Below are positions 1 through 7,385 of a stretch of 13,817 bases of DNA, in pieces. The notes under the pieces were generated by a model. The model was not told the origin of the DNA, ran no database searches, and saw nothing but the letters and a program-made list of their open reading frames with translations. The stretch covers positions 1 to 13,817 of the forward strand of contig CALKIW010000020.1 in the NCBI GenBank assembly GCA_937995875.1, given 5' to 3'. Position numbers and translations under genes: made by a program. Numbering within the stretch: the stretch's first letter is position 1; every line of letters begins with the position of its first letter. Source of the DNA: an uncultured Bacteroidales bacterium (GTDB lineage: Bacteria; Bacteroidota; Bacteroidia; Bacteroidales; Bacteroidaceae).

Positions 1-152
1 AGGGCGAGGAAATGCTGATACATCTTAACGTGACTGACACAGACTATATTTTTGACTTTGCGCAGGCACCAACCGCAGGAGCAGTGCCGGGCAAGGCAGA
101 ACACTATGTAAATTTTACGTTCAATTTCAAGCGGATAACTTTTAACTATTAA
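1..152 (+). CDS. C-terminal end of an upstream phage structural gene (partial)
   Basis: An open frame enters from the left edge (codons from base 3) and stops at TAA 150-152, giving about 49 residues that end in FNFKRITFNY. The start lies outside the window. The segment alternates aromatic and polar residues (NFTFNFKRITFNY), consistent with a beta-rich end. Its place directly before the major tail protein gene is where head-tail joining, tail-completion or tail-terminator genes usually lie, so one of those roles is a reasonable guess from position only. I do not recognise the family. The 39-base gap to the next start implies the same transcript. Confidence 0.6.
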   Translation, partial: GEEMLIHLNVTDTDYIFDFAQAPTAGAVPGKAEHYVNFTFNFKRITFNY

Positions 153-177
153 GCAAGAACAAGAACAAGACAATTTA

Positions 178-184
178 TAAGGAG
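178..184 (+). promoter_or_regulatory. Strong Shine-Dalgarno site of the major tail protein gene
   Basis: TAAGGAG matches seven bases of the 16S rRNA 3' end complement, with seven bases between it and the ATG at 192. It fixes the start at 192 rather than the second in-frame Met (residue 6). Strong sites of this kind are uncommon in Bacteroidota chromosomal genes, and one here fits a protein needed in many copies per virion. Confidence 0.7.
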
Positions 185-191
185 AAAGAAA

Positions 192-725
192 ATGGATAAA
201 ATTATTATGGCATGGAGCAAATGCAAGGTTGAGTTTGGGGACACAGGCGCAAATGATGCATTTGCGGATGAACTCACAGACGTTGGAAAAATTAAAAATC
301 AGACAACGCAGCTCTCAGCCAATGAGGGTGATTCATTAACCGAGGTTGCTACAGGGGGCGAAATTGTAGCAATGGAACAGCTTGACGGCACGCTACAGTT
401 GCAGACAACAGTCATTGAGCCAAGCGAGGAACTATACGAAGCTCTCGGCATTGCAGGCAAGGCAGAAGTAGGCGAACAGCAGGTCAAGACCCATATTGTT
501 CCTGGCGACAAGAGTGTCAAGGTAACGCCAAAGAACGCAGGCGCAAAGGGTATCAAGGCACCCGTTACTCGAATGAGCGTTGCACCGGCTTTTGACGAGC
601 AAGACGGTAACAGCCTCGTAATTACGTGGAACATCGTAAAGACGACAGCCGTTGCTGCTGGAGAAGACGGTACTGATAAGAACTATTGGTACAGCCGTTT
701 CACAACCAAGGAAGCGTTAAAGTAA
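192..725 (+). CDS. Major tail (tube) protein
   Basis: The 177-residue product begins MDKIIMAWSKCKVEFG and contains VKVTPKNAGAKGIKAP, followed by an acidic, beta-strand-rich C-terminal half ending in YWYSRFT. This pattern (MAWSKC start, 'ATGGE' segment, 'VKTHIV.GD.SVKVTPKN.GA.GIKAP' core) is one I associate with major tail proteins of Bacteroidota siphophages. Length suits a single-domain tube subunit, which would stack as hexameric rings to form the tail tube. Position agrees: it directly precedes the tail-assembly chaperone pair and tape measure. The start is set by TAAGGAG at 178-184. A terminator-like hairpin follows at 785-829, which would let this gene be expressed above the genes downstream. 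No signal peptide, membrane segment or extra C-terminal Ig domain is visible. Family assignment is from recalled similarity, not a search. Confidence 0.85.
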   Translation: MDKIIMAWSKCKVEFGDTGANDAFADELTDVGKIKNQTTQLSANEGDSLTEVATGGEIVAMEQLDGTLQLQTTVIEPSEELYEALGIAGKAEVGEQQVKTHIVPGDKSVKVTPKNAGAKGIKAPVTRMSVAPAFDEQDGNSLVITWNIVKTTAVAAGEDGTDKNYWYSRFTTKEALK

Positions 726-784
726 AATAGATTGTTTAAGCAAAAGGGATAACAAACCTTTCAATTTTCAAAAAACGCATAACC

Positions 785-829
785 GGGTCGGACGGTAGGC
801 AAGCGAGCCGACACCTCCGACCCTTTTTT
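785..829 (+). terminator. Intrinsic terminator-like hairpin between tail tube and chaperone genes
   Basis: GGGTCGGA (785-792) pairs perfectly with TCCGACCC (816-823) and is followed at once by six T (824-829). The interior can extend the stem: GGT 794-796 with ACC 813-815, and GGC 798-800 with GCC 807-809. The U-tract ends nine bases before the next start codon at 839. There is no reason to think the operon ends here, because the next genes belong to the same tail module. I infer partial termination, or an mRNA 3'-end stabiliser, that raises tube protein output over the downstream genes. The rest of the 113-base gap shows no gene and no promoter I can support. Confidence 0.75.
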
Positions 830-838
830 ATTAAACCT

Positions 839-1426
839 ATGGTAAAAACAAGAAACAAAAATACAAGCAAGACCATCGAGCAGGTGGTGGCCGAAACAAT
901 ATTGCAGGCCAGCACAACGGGGAACACCATTAACATAGACGGACAGGAGTACACTATTACAGACCCAACCCCTGCAACGCTTATGATGGTGTCCTCAGAG
1001 GTAAGCAAGCTCCCCAAAGTCGACATGGAGAGCGAAAATATATTATTTGAGGTACTGCGAACAGCCAAGGACATGCAGCCTATCGGACGCATCGCTGCAA
1101 TCCTCATTCTTGGAGCAAAGAGGATAAGAGAGGGTAGCGAGCAAGGGGGAAACAAGGGAGGCAGCACGCCAACCACAAGAAGAAATGGGTGGTTTTCTTT
1201 CCTGCAGACCAAAAACAACAACAAGGAAGCTGTGCAGAAGAGGTCAGAACTTGATACTCTCTCACAAAAATGCTTGGAAACCGTCACCATACGCACACTA
1301 TCTGCCTTTATCGGCAAGCGCTTATCAGAAATGCAGGTAGGCGATTTTTTCGGTCTTACCACTTCCCTGTCCGCAGTAAATCTGCTAAAAACGACAAAGG
1401 AAGTGGAGACAGCCCATGGGGAATAA
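839..1426 (+). CDS. Tail assembly chaperone, short form (lambda gpG-like)
   Basis: The 195-residue soluble protein has a mainly helical core: residues 45-100 read like 'SSEVSKLPKVD...VLRTAKDMQPIGRIAAILILGAKRI', a pattern I recall from Bacteroidota phage tail genes between tube and tape measure. A low-complexity linker (GGNKGGSTP, around residues 103-112) leads to a second helical part. It probably binds the tape measure protein and keeps it soluble until the tube polymerises; it is not expected in the virion. Supporting context is strong: it lies between tube and tape measure genes, and an overlapping frame opens at its end with a -1 frameshift signal at 1345-1410. No Shine-Dalgarno site precedes ATG 839, where the leader is AT-rich terminator tail, so translation may depend on an unstructured A/T-rich leader. 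Confidence 0.8.
   Translation: MVKTRNKNTSKTIEQVVAETILQASTTGNTINIDGQEYTITDPTPATLMMVSSEVSKLPKVDMESENILFEVLRTAKDMQPIGRIAAILILGAKRIREGSEQGGNKGGSTPTTRRNGWFSFLQTKNNNKEAVQKRSELDTLSQKCLETVTIRTLSAFIGKRLSEMQVGDFFGLTTSLSAVNLLKTTKEVETAHGE
1345..1410 (+). promoter_or_regulatory. Programmed -1 ribosomal frameshift signal (slippery heptamer plus stem-loop)
   Basis: T TTT TTC at 1345-1351 is in the required phase of the 839 frame (GAT 1343, TTT 1346, TTC 1349), so both tRNA-Phe can re-pair after slipping back one base. Seven bases later CCACTTCC (1359-1366) pairs perfectly with GGAAGTGG (1399-1406). Below it GTCT (1353-1356) pairs with AGAC (1407-1410) across a two-base bulge. The loop holds a small GCAG/CTGC hairpin (1373-1376 with 1382-1385). 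Spacing and architecture match classical -1 frameshift elements of tail chaperone genes. The shifted frame leads directly into the 1351-1659 extension. Seen in sequence; efficiency is unknown. Confidence 0.75.
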
Positions 1427-1659
1427 TTTACGGCTGGGCAAAGAATTTAGGATGCAGCGTAGAACACGTGTTGTATAATGTTAGCTACCGTAATTTACTA
1501 CTGTATTCAGCAGCCACACCACAATTTGACGATGAAAAATCACCAAAATGGGATGCCAGCAAGGATGCCAACAACCCGGACAACTTCAAGCCAAGAAATA
1601 AGAAGAATGTACTCACCGACGACGAGCACCCCGAAGAGGAATTTATATCAGAAATATAG
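1351..1659 (+). CDS. Frameshifted C-terminal extension of the tail assembly chaperone (lambda T-like part of GT)
   Basis: This frame is -1 to the 839 gene and adds 102 residues after a slip at 1345-1351. The fusion is join(839..1351, 1351..1659), 273 residues. The extension contains SPWGIIYGWAKNLG and VEHVLYNVSYRNLLLYSAA, a helical segment that looks like the conserved T-type domain. It ends in a charged, disordered stretch (PEEEFISEI). The longer form is expected to bridge tape measure and tube subunits during assembly. Independent start looks poor: the only upstream ATG in frame (1270) lies deep inside the other gene without a Shine-Dalgarno site, and no start precedes the conserved part nearby. 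The first ~25 residues after the slip look linker-like. Its stop codon overlaps the Shine-Dalgarno site of the tape measure gene. Confidence 0.75.
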   Translation, partial: RSYHFPVRSKSAKNDKGSGDSPWGIIYGWAKNLGCSVEHVLYNVSYRNLLLYSAATPQFDDEKSPKWDASKDANNPDNFKPRNKKNVLTDDEHPEEEFISEI

Positions 1660-1664
1660 GAGAT
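1657..1664 (+). promoter_or_regulatory. Shine-Dalgarno site of the tape measure gene, overlapping the GT stop codon
   Basis: TAGGAGAT contains AGGAG (1658-1662), nine bases before ATG 1672. The TAG at 1657-1659 is also the stop of the frameshifted chaperone, so ribosomes finishing the fusion arrive on this site. This could couple tape measure synthesis to chaperone synthesis. Confidence 0.65.
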
Positions 1665-1671
1665 AAAAACG

Positions 1672-4600
1672 ATGAATACCAGCGGAAGCGGGCAAGAATA
1701 TATATCCATCAACATAGATAACACGCAAGCCAAGGACAAGGCCAAGGAGACGGCCGACAGCTTTAGCAACATCGGTAAATCAGCAGAGCAAGCTGGAAAG
1801 CAGATGGACAATGCCGTCGAGAGACTCGGCAAGCAAGCAGCTGCGCAATCGAGGTACATTGAGGAACTTAATAATCAATATTCTGAACAAAAGAAAAGAA
1901 TTGCAGAGCTTGACAGGCAAATTATTTCACACAAGGAGTTGCAGGAGCTCAACAGAAAAGAGGTTGAGGAGCTTAACAAGCAATATAAGCAAGCCAAGGA
2001 GACACAAGGCGAATGGGCGGCGAATACCAAGTATATCAAGGCACAGCTGAACGACGCCAGAGAGGGATATAAAATGGAAACCGATGCCATTAAGGCCCTC
2101 AACTTAGAGAAGCAGAAAGCAGCACAGCAAGCCAAGGATCTGCAGTCAGAAAGCAAACGGGAAAGCGACAGCCTAAAGGACACAACCCGACAGATTAAGC
2201 AGGCTAAGGAAGAAGCTGCTAAGATTCCAAGCGTGAACGAACAAATCGCAAACAGTATGAAAACTGTTGCTAAGTTGTCAGCCGGTTATTTGTCCGTTAA
2301 GCAAGCCAAGGCGTTTCTCGATACAGCAACAAAAATAAGAGGTGAACTTGAACTCACCCAGACTCAGCTACAAGGTCTTTTTGGCGGACAGGGCGGTGCG
2401 CAGATTTTTAGCGGTGCAAAGGATATTGCAATGAAATCCGGGTTGTACTCAACCGCAGGTTTGACGCAGGCAGCTGAAACGCTTAATATATACGGTGAAC
2501 AAACCGAGAACATCATTCCCATGCTTCGAGAATTTGGCGACGTTGCAATGGGTAACGAGCAGAAATTAAACAGCCTTGCAACGGCATTCGGTCGAGTGCA
2601 GATGGAAGGAAAATTATCCAGTTTGACTCTCCGCACCATGGTTAATGCCGGCTTCAACCCATTGAACGAAATTGCAAGGACAACGGGCCAGAGCATGGAC
2701 AGCCTGCGACAAAAAATGCGTAACGGAGAAATCACAATTACACAGGTAAGAGACGCATTCAAGACAGCCACGGCCGAGGGTGGAAAATATTATGGCATGA
2801 CAGAGAAGCTCGGCAGTGGCATCAAGGCGGAGCAGGAACGGCTCCAACTTATGATAAAGCAAGTTTATGCCAAGTGGGGAGAGCAACACGAAAGCCTTAT
2901 CCTTAGCAGTATTAAACTAAAACAATGGGTCGTACAAAATATTGGAGAAATCGCAAAGTGGCTCGGAGTTCTGATTGGAACATACGGGACATACAAGACG
3001 GCCGTCATCACACTCAATGCCGTGGAAGCCATCCAAGCAGCAGGCTACGTGCGTAAAATTAGGCTATTACGCCTTATGGCGGTAGCGCAGGCAGCCCTAA
3101 ACGCTGTGATGATGATGAATCCATATGTTTTAGCAGCAACGGCACTCGGAGCACTCACGGCAACGGTTATAGCTTTCACTAAAAAAAGTACTGTTGCAGC
3201 CGATGCCACAGAAGCATGGAATAGGCGGGAGCAGGAGATGGCAGAAGCCCACCAGAAGCGAAAGGACAAGATGAATGCCCTGCTACAGAAGATTAAGGAC
3301 GAAACAACGAGTGAATACGAAAGACAAGGAGCCCTACAAGAATTACAGAGAATCCTGCCATCCGTTTTTAAAAAATTCAAGAAGTGGGCAGACTTACAGA
3401 CCAATATTGCACAAGCCACTGCTGCAGCGAACGAGGAACTGCAGAAGCAAAATATTATAGAGGGAGGAAACGCACGGTATGGCAAGGATAGCCAGCTGCT
3501 GAAAGACTTAAAACAATATAGGGAGGCGATAAGTAAGTCGAGGAATGCCAGCGAGAAAGAGAGAACAAAAATTCTTCTTATCAAGAGACATCCATATCTT
3601 TTTACAAATAGCAAGAGCGAAGCCAGACAGATGCAAGCAAACCCTGAAAGTTATAAATTAATGGGGTTTAAGAGTCAAGGCACTTTTGAAAGTAACTGGC
3701 ATTTTGTTAATTCTTTGATTAAAACAACAGAAGAAAACATAACCAAGGGGCTAAAAAACACAGAAAGCAAACTTTCTACAATTTGGGACGCAGCTCTGCC
3801 ACAAAAGAGTATCAAGCAAATTAATGATATGGCCGTTTTTTACGCTAATGAGATAAAGAAGATCGACCAAGACAACAAGCAGCGCACTCGAATAATTACC
3901 AAGAGGACGGCCACAGGCACAACGACATCCGAACAAATCATACCAGCTAATTCTCCAAGAGACTATATCGAGTTCAAGAATGCGCAGGGGAGAGTCGTAC
4001 GCATTACACGGGACGAAGCTAAAAGACGGCTTGACACTTTGAAACGAGAGCAAAACGCATACCAGTTTAACGCAGGACGTGACTTTTTGCAGGAGGCCAA
4101 AAACAACCTAAAGAAAGCCCAACAAGAGCAGCAGAATATTGTCAAAAATCGCAAGAGCTACAGGACATCCACAGCATATGAGCAGGCACTTGAGCAGTCA
4201 AGGCGGAAAATAGAAGATGCCGAAGCTGTTGTCAAAAGACGTAGCGTGGACAGCAGTCTCACCAAGAGTGACACCAAGGCCACGCATAACGCTGCACGGC
4301 TTGAAGCAGAGCAGACCAAGGCACGAGAGAGGATGGCCGAAGAAGATAGACGCTACCAGCTGGAACGAGAAAAACAAGCACGAGAAAATGGATATAATAC
4401 ACAGCAGGCTGAAATCGACGGCATGCAGGAAGGAGAAGCCAAAAAGCTACAGCAAGCCAAATTGAATCATCAAAAACAAATTGACGAGCTAAAAGAGCAA
4501 GAACGCCAGCTGTACGAACAGAAGGTGCAGCACGCCAAAAATCTGTGGGAAGCAGACCCTCAAAATAAGGATGCCAGCTTTTGGAGCGCACACGCAAGAA

Positions 4601-6891
4601 ACAGCAAGACCGGCACCGTTGCAGGTATTACGCCACTCACCGAGGAGGAGACGGCAGGAATAACGGCAAAAAGACTGTCTGAAGAAAAACGATACAGCAA
4701 GGAGATACAAGATATTATGCAGGCAAGCATCGCCAGCATGAACGAGTATATCAAGGATTACGGCAGTTTTGAAGAGCGACGACTGGCCATAGCCAACGAT
4801 TTTAACGCCAAGATAGAACAGGCGACAACGCAGGGCGAACGATACGGCTTGCAGGCGCAACTTGATAACGCCTTGTCTGATTTAGATTTCGAGCAGGCAA
4901 AGAAACAAATCAACTGGGAATCTGTTTTTGGCAACTTAGGCACGTTAACGCTGCAGCAGCTGAACACCGTCAAGCAGCAGCTAAGAGCAATGCTTAACGA
5001 CAGCAGCCTCACGATTGACCAATACAAGGATGCAGCCGAACAGATAGACAAGGTTAACACAGCTATCATTAATGCCGAGAACAAAGTACAGAGCGCACTG
5101 GGTTTGATTATTCCAACCGTAGAGGAGAGACGAAGGATCGAGCGTGACGTGGCCGATGCCACTGAGAGACAGAGGGATGCCATGCTGCAGTCAAACATTA
5201 TTGCGTCCACTCTCGACACCCAGCGCATGATGACAAGCAGAAGACTGGGAGCAATGGGTATTTCAGTCGGGCAGCAAGATATTACTGCATCAATGGCAGG
5301 CGAGTTGCTCAATAAGGTGGGTAGTAAATTTGGGTTTGACAGTAGCCAATACAAAGAGATTGAGGATGCCCTGGCCAAGGTCGCAAAATCCGAACGAGCC
5401 GTGGTGGATGCCAACGAAAAGGCAGTAACAGTAACCATCACTCTCACGGACGCACAAAATCGCCTAAAAATATTCTCGGAAGACTTCAACAAAAAGCTCC
5501 GGGGGGTAGCGGACGTTGTAAGTATCGTTGCTAATAATTTGGGCAGCCTGCCCAAGTTGTTCGAGCAAATCGGTATAGATATGACCGGGCAGTTTGGTAA
5601 GGGTATTAGCGATATTGCAGAAGCAGGGCAGCAGGCATCACAAGCGATGCAAGACTTAATAAGCGGAAACTTTGTTGGAGCAGCAGCAGGGGGGATAGGA
5701 GCCGTTAAGAGCGTGCTCTCCGGATATAACAATATCTTTGGCTTAGGCATCGGAAAGGGAAACGTGGCAGAGGTAAGGCAGTTAACCGAACGGCTTAGCA
5801 AGAGCAACGACGCCCTCAGAACTTCGATAGACGGACTAAAAGATGCCATCAAAAGCGAACACGGCATTAATACCATTAACGACACTCGCAAAGCCCTTGA
5901 AGCCCAGAATCGGATAAATGAAAATTCGCGGAACATCTTAGAGGCGCAAATGCGATATCAAGGAGCGCATCATTCGAACGCCAAAAAGTGGCGTATGACG
6001 CCTGGCCAATATTCGCAGATTAACCAAGTTTTAACGGAATACACGCAGCGACATCCCGATGCAGAAACAAAGGTAAACCGAGTTTATTCACTTGACGACA
6101 TCCTAAAATTGACCCCTGAGCAGATGAACGAGATAAGGACACGGCGAGCCGATGTTTGGACGGCCATGCTCGGACAGGGGAAGTATGACAAGAGCGAATA
6201 TTGGGAAGCATACGCAGACCACGCAGGCGAGATAGAAGAAATCACAAAGACGCTCCGTGAGAAATTGACAGGCATCACTTTTGAAAGCATGCACGACGAT
6301 TTTGTCGACAAGTTAATGGACATGGAGACAAAGGCGGAGGATTTCACAAAGGATATTAATCGCCTGTTTGCCAAAAGCCTGTTAAACTTTGCCATAGGCA
6401 CGCAATTGGACGCACGCATGAAGAAATGGTGGCAATCGTGGGCAGATACCATGGAAAAGCAAGGCGGAAAGCTTACAGAGACGCAAATCGACAATATGCG
6501 CAGGGAGTACGAAGCCTATGTCGAAGAGGGTATGCAAATCCGAGAAACGGTGTTTAATATCACTGGGTTCAACGAGACGGGTAAATACAACCAAGATAGC
6601 AGCAAGAGCGTACTGGAAGGAGTAACGCAAGACCAAATCCAAGAACTCAATGGCAGGATGGCGAGCGTGCAGATTAATCTCGACAAGATAGCAATGCAAA
6701 TACAAGCAGACTATGAACGGAATGGCAATCAGATTGCCACGATGCAGGACATCCGTAACATCATGGACGATTTGCTCGATATGCAGTACCAAGGCATCGA
6801 GCATTTACAGAAAATAGAGGTCTACACCAGCGAACTCCCAGCAATACGGCAGGATATTGGAAGGATAAAAAAACAAACGGCACGCTTATAA
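1672..6891 (+). CDS. Tail tape measure protein
   Basis: The 1739-residue protein is by far the longest product here and follows the chaperone pair, the hallmark of a tape measure gene. Residues ~20-185 are charged coiled coil (repeated E/K/Q heptads such as NRKEVEELNKQYKQAKE). Residues ~220-400 match the tape-measure core I know as TIGR02675: LTQTQLQGLFGGQ, GLTQAAETL, then 'KLSSLTLRTMVNAGFNPL' (GFNP at 327-330) and 'GSGIKAEQERLQL'. Hydrophobic stretches at ~425-450 and ~468-503 could cross the host inner membrane during DNA ejection. Further coiled coil lies around 505-570 and 840-960. A Gly/Ala-rich patch (GAAAGGIGAVKSVLSG) is near 1335. The C-terminal part (~1540-1739, with 'GVTQDQIQELNGRM') probably meets the tail tip. 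At about 0.15 nm per residue, tail length would be near 260 nm. No lysozyme or peptidase motif was recognised. Confidence 0.92.
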   Translation: MNTSGSGQEYISINIDNTQAKDKAKETADSFSNIGKSAEQAGKQMDNAVERLGKQAAAQSRYIEELNNQYSEQKKRIAELDRQIISHKELQELNRKEVEELNKQYKQAKETQGEWAANTKYIKAQLNDAREGYKMETDAIKALNLEKQKAAQQAKDLQSESKRESDSLKDTTRQIKQAKEEAAKIPSVNEQIANSMKTVAKLSAGYLSVKQAKAFLDTATKIRGELELTQTQLQGLFGGQGGAQIFSGAKDIAMKSGLYSTAGLTQAAETLNIYGEQTENIIPMLREFGDVAMGNEQKLNSLATAFGRVQMEGKLSSLTLRTMVNAGFNPLNEIARTTGQSMDSLRQKMRNGEITITQVRDAFKTATAEGGKYYGMTEKLGSGIKAEQERLQLMIKQVYAKWGEQHESLILSSIKLKQWVVQNIGEIAKWLGVLIGTYGTYKTAVITLNAVEAIQAAGYVRKIRLLRLMAVAQAALNAVMMMNPYVLAATALGALTATVIAFTKKSTVAADATEAWNRREQEMAEAHQKRKDKMNALLQKIKDETTSEYERQGALQELQRILPSVFKKFKKWADLQTNIAQATAAANEELQKQNIIEGGNARYGKDSQLLKDLKQYREAISKSRNASEKERTKILLIKRHPYLFTNSKSEARQMQANPESYKLMGFKSQGTFESNWHFVNSLIKTTEENITKGLKNTESKLSTIWDAALPQKSIKQINDMAVFYANEIKKIDQDNKQRTRIITKRTATGTTTSEQIIPANSPRDYIEFKNAQGRVVRITRDEAKRRLDTLKREQNAYQFNAGRDFLQEAKNNLKKAQQEQQNIVKNRKSYRTSTAYEQALEQSRRKIEDAEAVVKRRSVDSSLTKSDTKATHNAARLEAEQTKARERMAEEDRRYQLEREKQARENGYNTQQAEIDGMQEGEAKKLQQAKLNHQKQIDELKEQERQLYEQKVQHAKNLWEADPQNKDASFWSAHARNSKTGTVAGITPLTEEETAGITAKRLSEEKRYSKEIQDIMQASIASMNEYIKDYGSFEERRLAIANDFNAKIEQATTQGERYGLQAQLDNALSDLDFEQAKKQINWESVFGNLGTLTLQQLNTVKQQLRAMLNDSSLTIDQYKDAAEQIDKVNTAIINAENKVQSALGLIIPTVEERRRIERDVADATERQRDAMLQSNIIASTLDTQRMMTSRRLGAMGISVGQQDITASMAGELLNKVGSKFGFDSSQYKEIEDALAKVAKSERAVVDANEKAVTVTITLTDAQNRLKIFSEDFNKKLRGVADVVSIVANNLGSLPKLFEQIGIDMTGQFGKGISDIAEAGQQASQAMQDLISGNFVGAAAGGIGAVKSVLSGYNNIFGLGIGKGNVAEVRQLTERLSKSNDALRTSIDGLKDAIKSEHGINTINDTRKALEAQNRINENSRNILEAQMRYQGAHHSNAKKWRMTPGQYSQINQVLTEYTQRHPDAETKVNRVYSLDDILKLTPEQMNEIRTRRADVWTAMLGQGKYDKSEYWEAYADHAGEIEEITKTLREKLTGITFESMHDDFVDKLMDMETKAEDFTKDINRLFAKSLLNFAIGTQLDARMKKWWQSWADTMEKQGGKLTETQIDNMRREYEAYVEEGMQIRETVFNITGFNETGKYNQDSSKSVLEGVTQDQIQELNGRMASVQINLDKIAMQIQADYERNGNQIATMQDIRNIMDDLLDMQYQGIEHLQKIEVYTSELPAIRQDIGRIKKQTARL

Positions 6892-6924
6892 ATGGCAGAA
6901 GACGGTAAAAAAGGGAAAGCATGA
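6892..6924 (+). other. Ten-codon minicistron coupling tape measure and next gene (tentative)
   Basis: ATG 6892 directly abuts the tape measure stop (TAAATG). It encodes MAEDGKKGKA, with its TGA at 6922-6924 overlapping the ATG of the next gene at 6921 (ATGA). A terminating ribosome could restart here and again at 6921, as a relay for translational coupling. It may equally be chance in a 29-base gap. AAGGG at 6911-6915 inside it is the only, weak, Shine-Dalgarno-like site for the next gene. Confidence 0.2.
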
Positions 6925-7385
6925 ACAAAAATGGCGAACTATATATTAACGGCAAGGATGCATTTGAGCAGTGGGGTATCTTAATGAGTGACAAAAGTCT
7001 GTCATCATTAATAGAGCCAGAGCCACTCAAAGACCCCGTTACCAACAAGAGCAGCACCATGAACGGCAAGCAGGTACGCAAGGAAGCCATTCCAAAGGTG
7101 GACGAGCGGGATATTACATTGTTCCTACAGATATATGCCGCATCACGGTTAGACCTTTTCACAAAGCTAAAAAATTTCAAGACAGAATGCAAAAGACGTC
7201 GTATGGTCATTTCAACTCGGTACGAGGAGGGTGTGTGTTACAGATGCGATTATAAAAGCTGTACGCAGTACCGTTCATTCCATAGGGGGATGGCCACATT
7301 CAGTCTGCGTCTTAACGAGCCGAATCCAGCTAACAGAGGGAAAGATGACACGGATAACTACAACAATACGGAGGTGATGCCATGA
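6921..7385 (+). CDS. Distal tail (Dit-like) protein, small
   Basis: The 154-residue product lies between tape measure and hub, where the distal tail protein usually sits; that protein joins the tube to the tip. The start ELYINGKDAFEQWGI resembles the '.INGKDA...YGI' opening of Bacteroidota distal tail proteins. The middle VDERDITLFLQIYA and the end ATFSLRLNEPNPANR fit the beta-sandwich pattern of that family as I recall it. The assignment rests on this and on position. Four cysteines (90, 106, 109, 114, including CYRC) cluster in the second half and are unusual for a virion protein of this size. The start overlaps the TGA of a possible 10-codon minicistron. The stop overlaps the hub start by four bases (ATGA, 7382-7385), so the two are probably translationally coupled. 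It is too short for the second domain seen in larger Dit proteins. Confidence 0.6.
   Translation: MNKNGELYINGKDAFEQWGILMSDKSLSSLIEPEPLKDPVTNKSSTMNGKQVRKEAIPKVDERDITLFLQIYAASRLDLFTKLKNFKTECKRRRMVISTRYEEGVCYRCDYKSCTQYRSFHRGMATFSLRLNEPNPANRGKDDTDNYNNTEVMP
7370..7378 (+). promoter_or_regulatory. Near-perfect Shine-Dalgarno site of the tail hub gene
   Basis: GGAGGTGAT is complementary to nine consecutive bases of the conserved 16S rRNA 3' end (ATCACCTCC). Its GGAGG core lies seven bases before ATG 7382. It sits within the last codons of the preceding gene and selects 7382 as start. Confidence 0.7.

Noticed and set aside
1270..1350. Independent start of the T-like frame at ATG 1270
   Set aside because: There is no Shine-Dalgarno site, the start lies inside the chaperone gene, and the first 27 residues look like out-of-frame translation. 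A perfect frameshift signal explains the frame better.
736..1362. 208-codon minus-strand frame over the chaperone gene and terminator
   Set aside because: It is antisense to a recognised chaperone gene, runs through the hairpin at 785-829, lacks a ribosome site, and its hydrophobic Ser/Cys-rich product looks like a shadow.
1387..1399. Other possible slip sites in the chaperone overlap (AAAAACG and AAAG)
   Set aside because: Only one of the two tRNAs could re-pair after slipping at either site, and both lie in the loop or at the stem of the predicted stimulator rather than upstream of it.
3181..3188. Run of seven A plus G in the tape measure gene, resembling AAAAAAG
   Set aside because: The heptamer is not in the phase needed for tandem -1 slippage, and no meaningful alternative product follows.
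4758..5936. Long 392-codon open frame on the minus strand
   Set aside because: It lies wholly antisense to the tape measure gene, has a Ser/Leu-rich product with no recognisable domain, and arises from the codon pattern of the + strand coiled-coil sequence.
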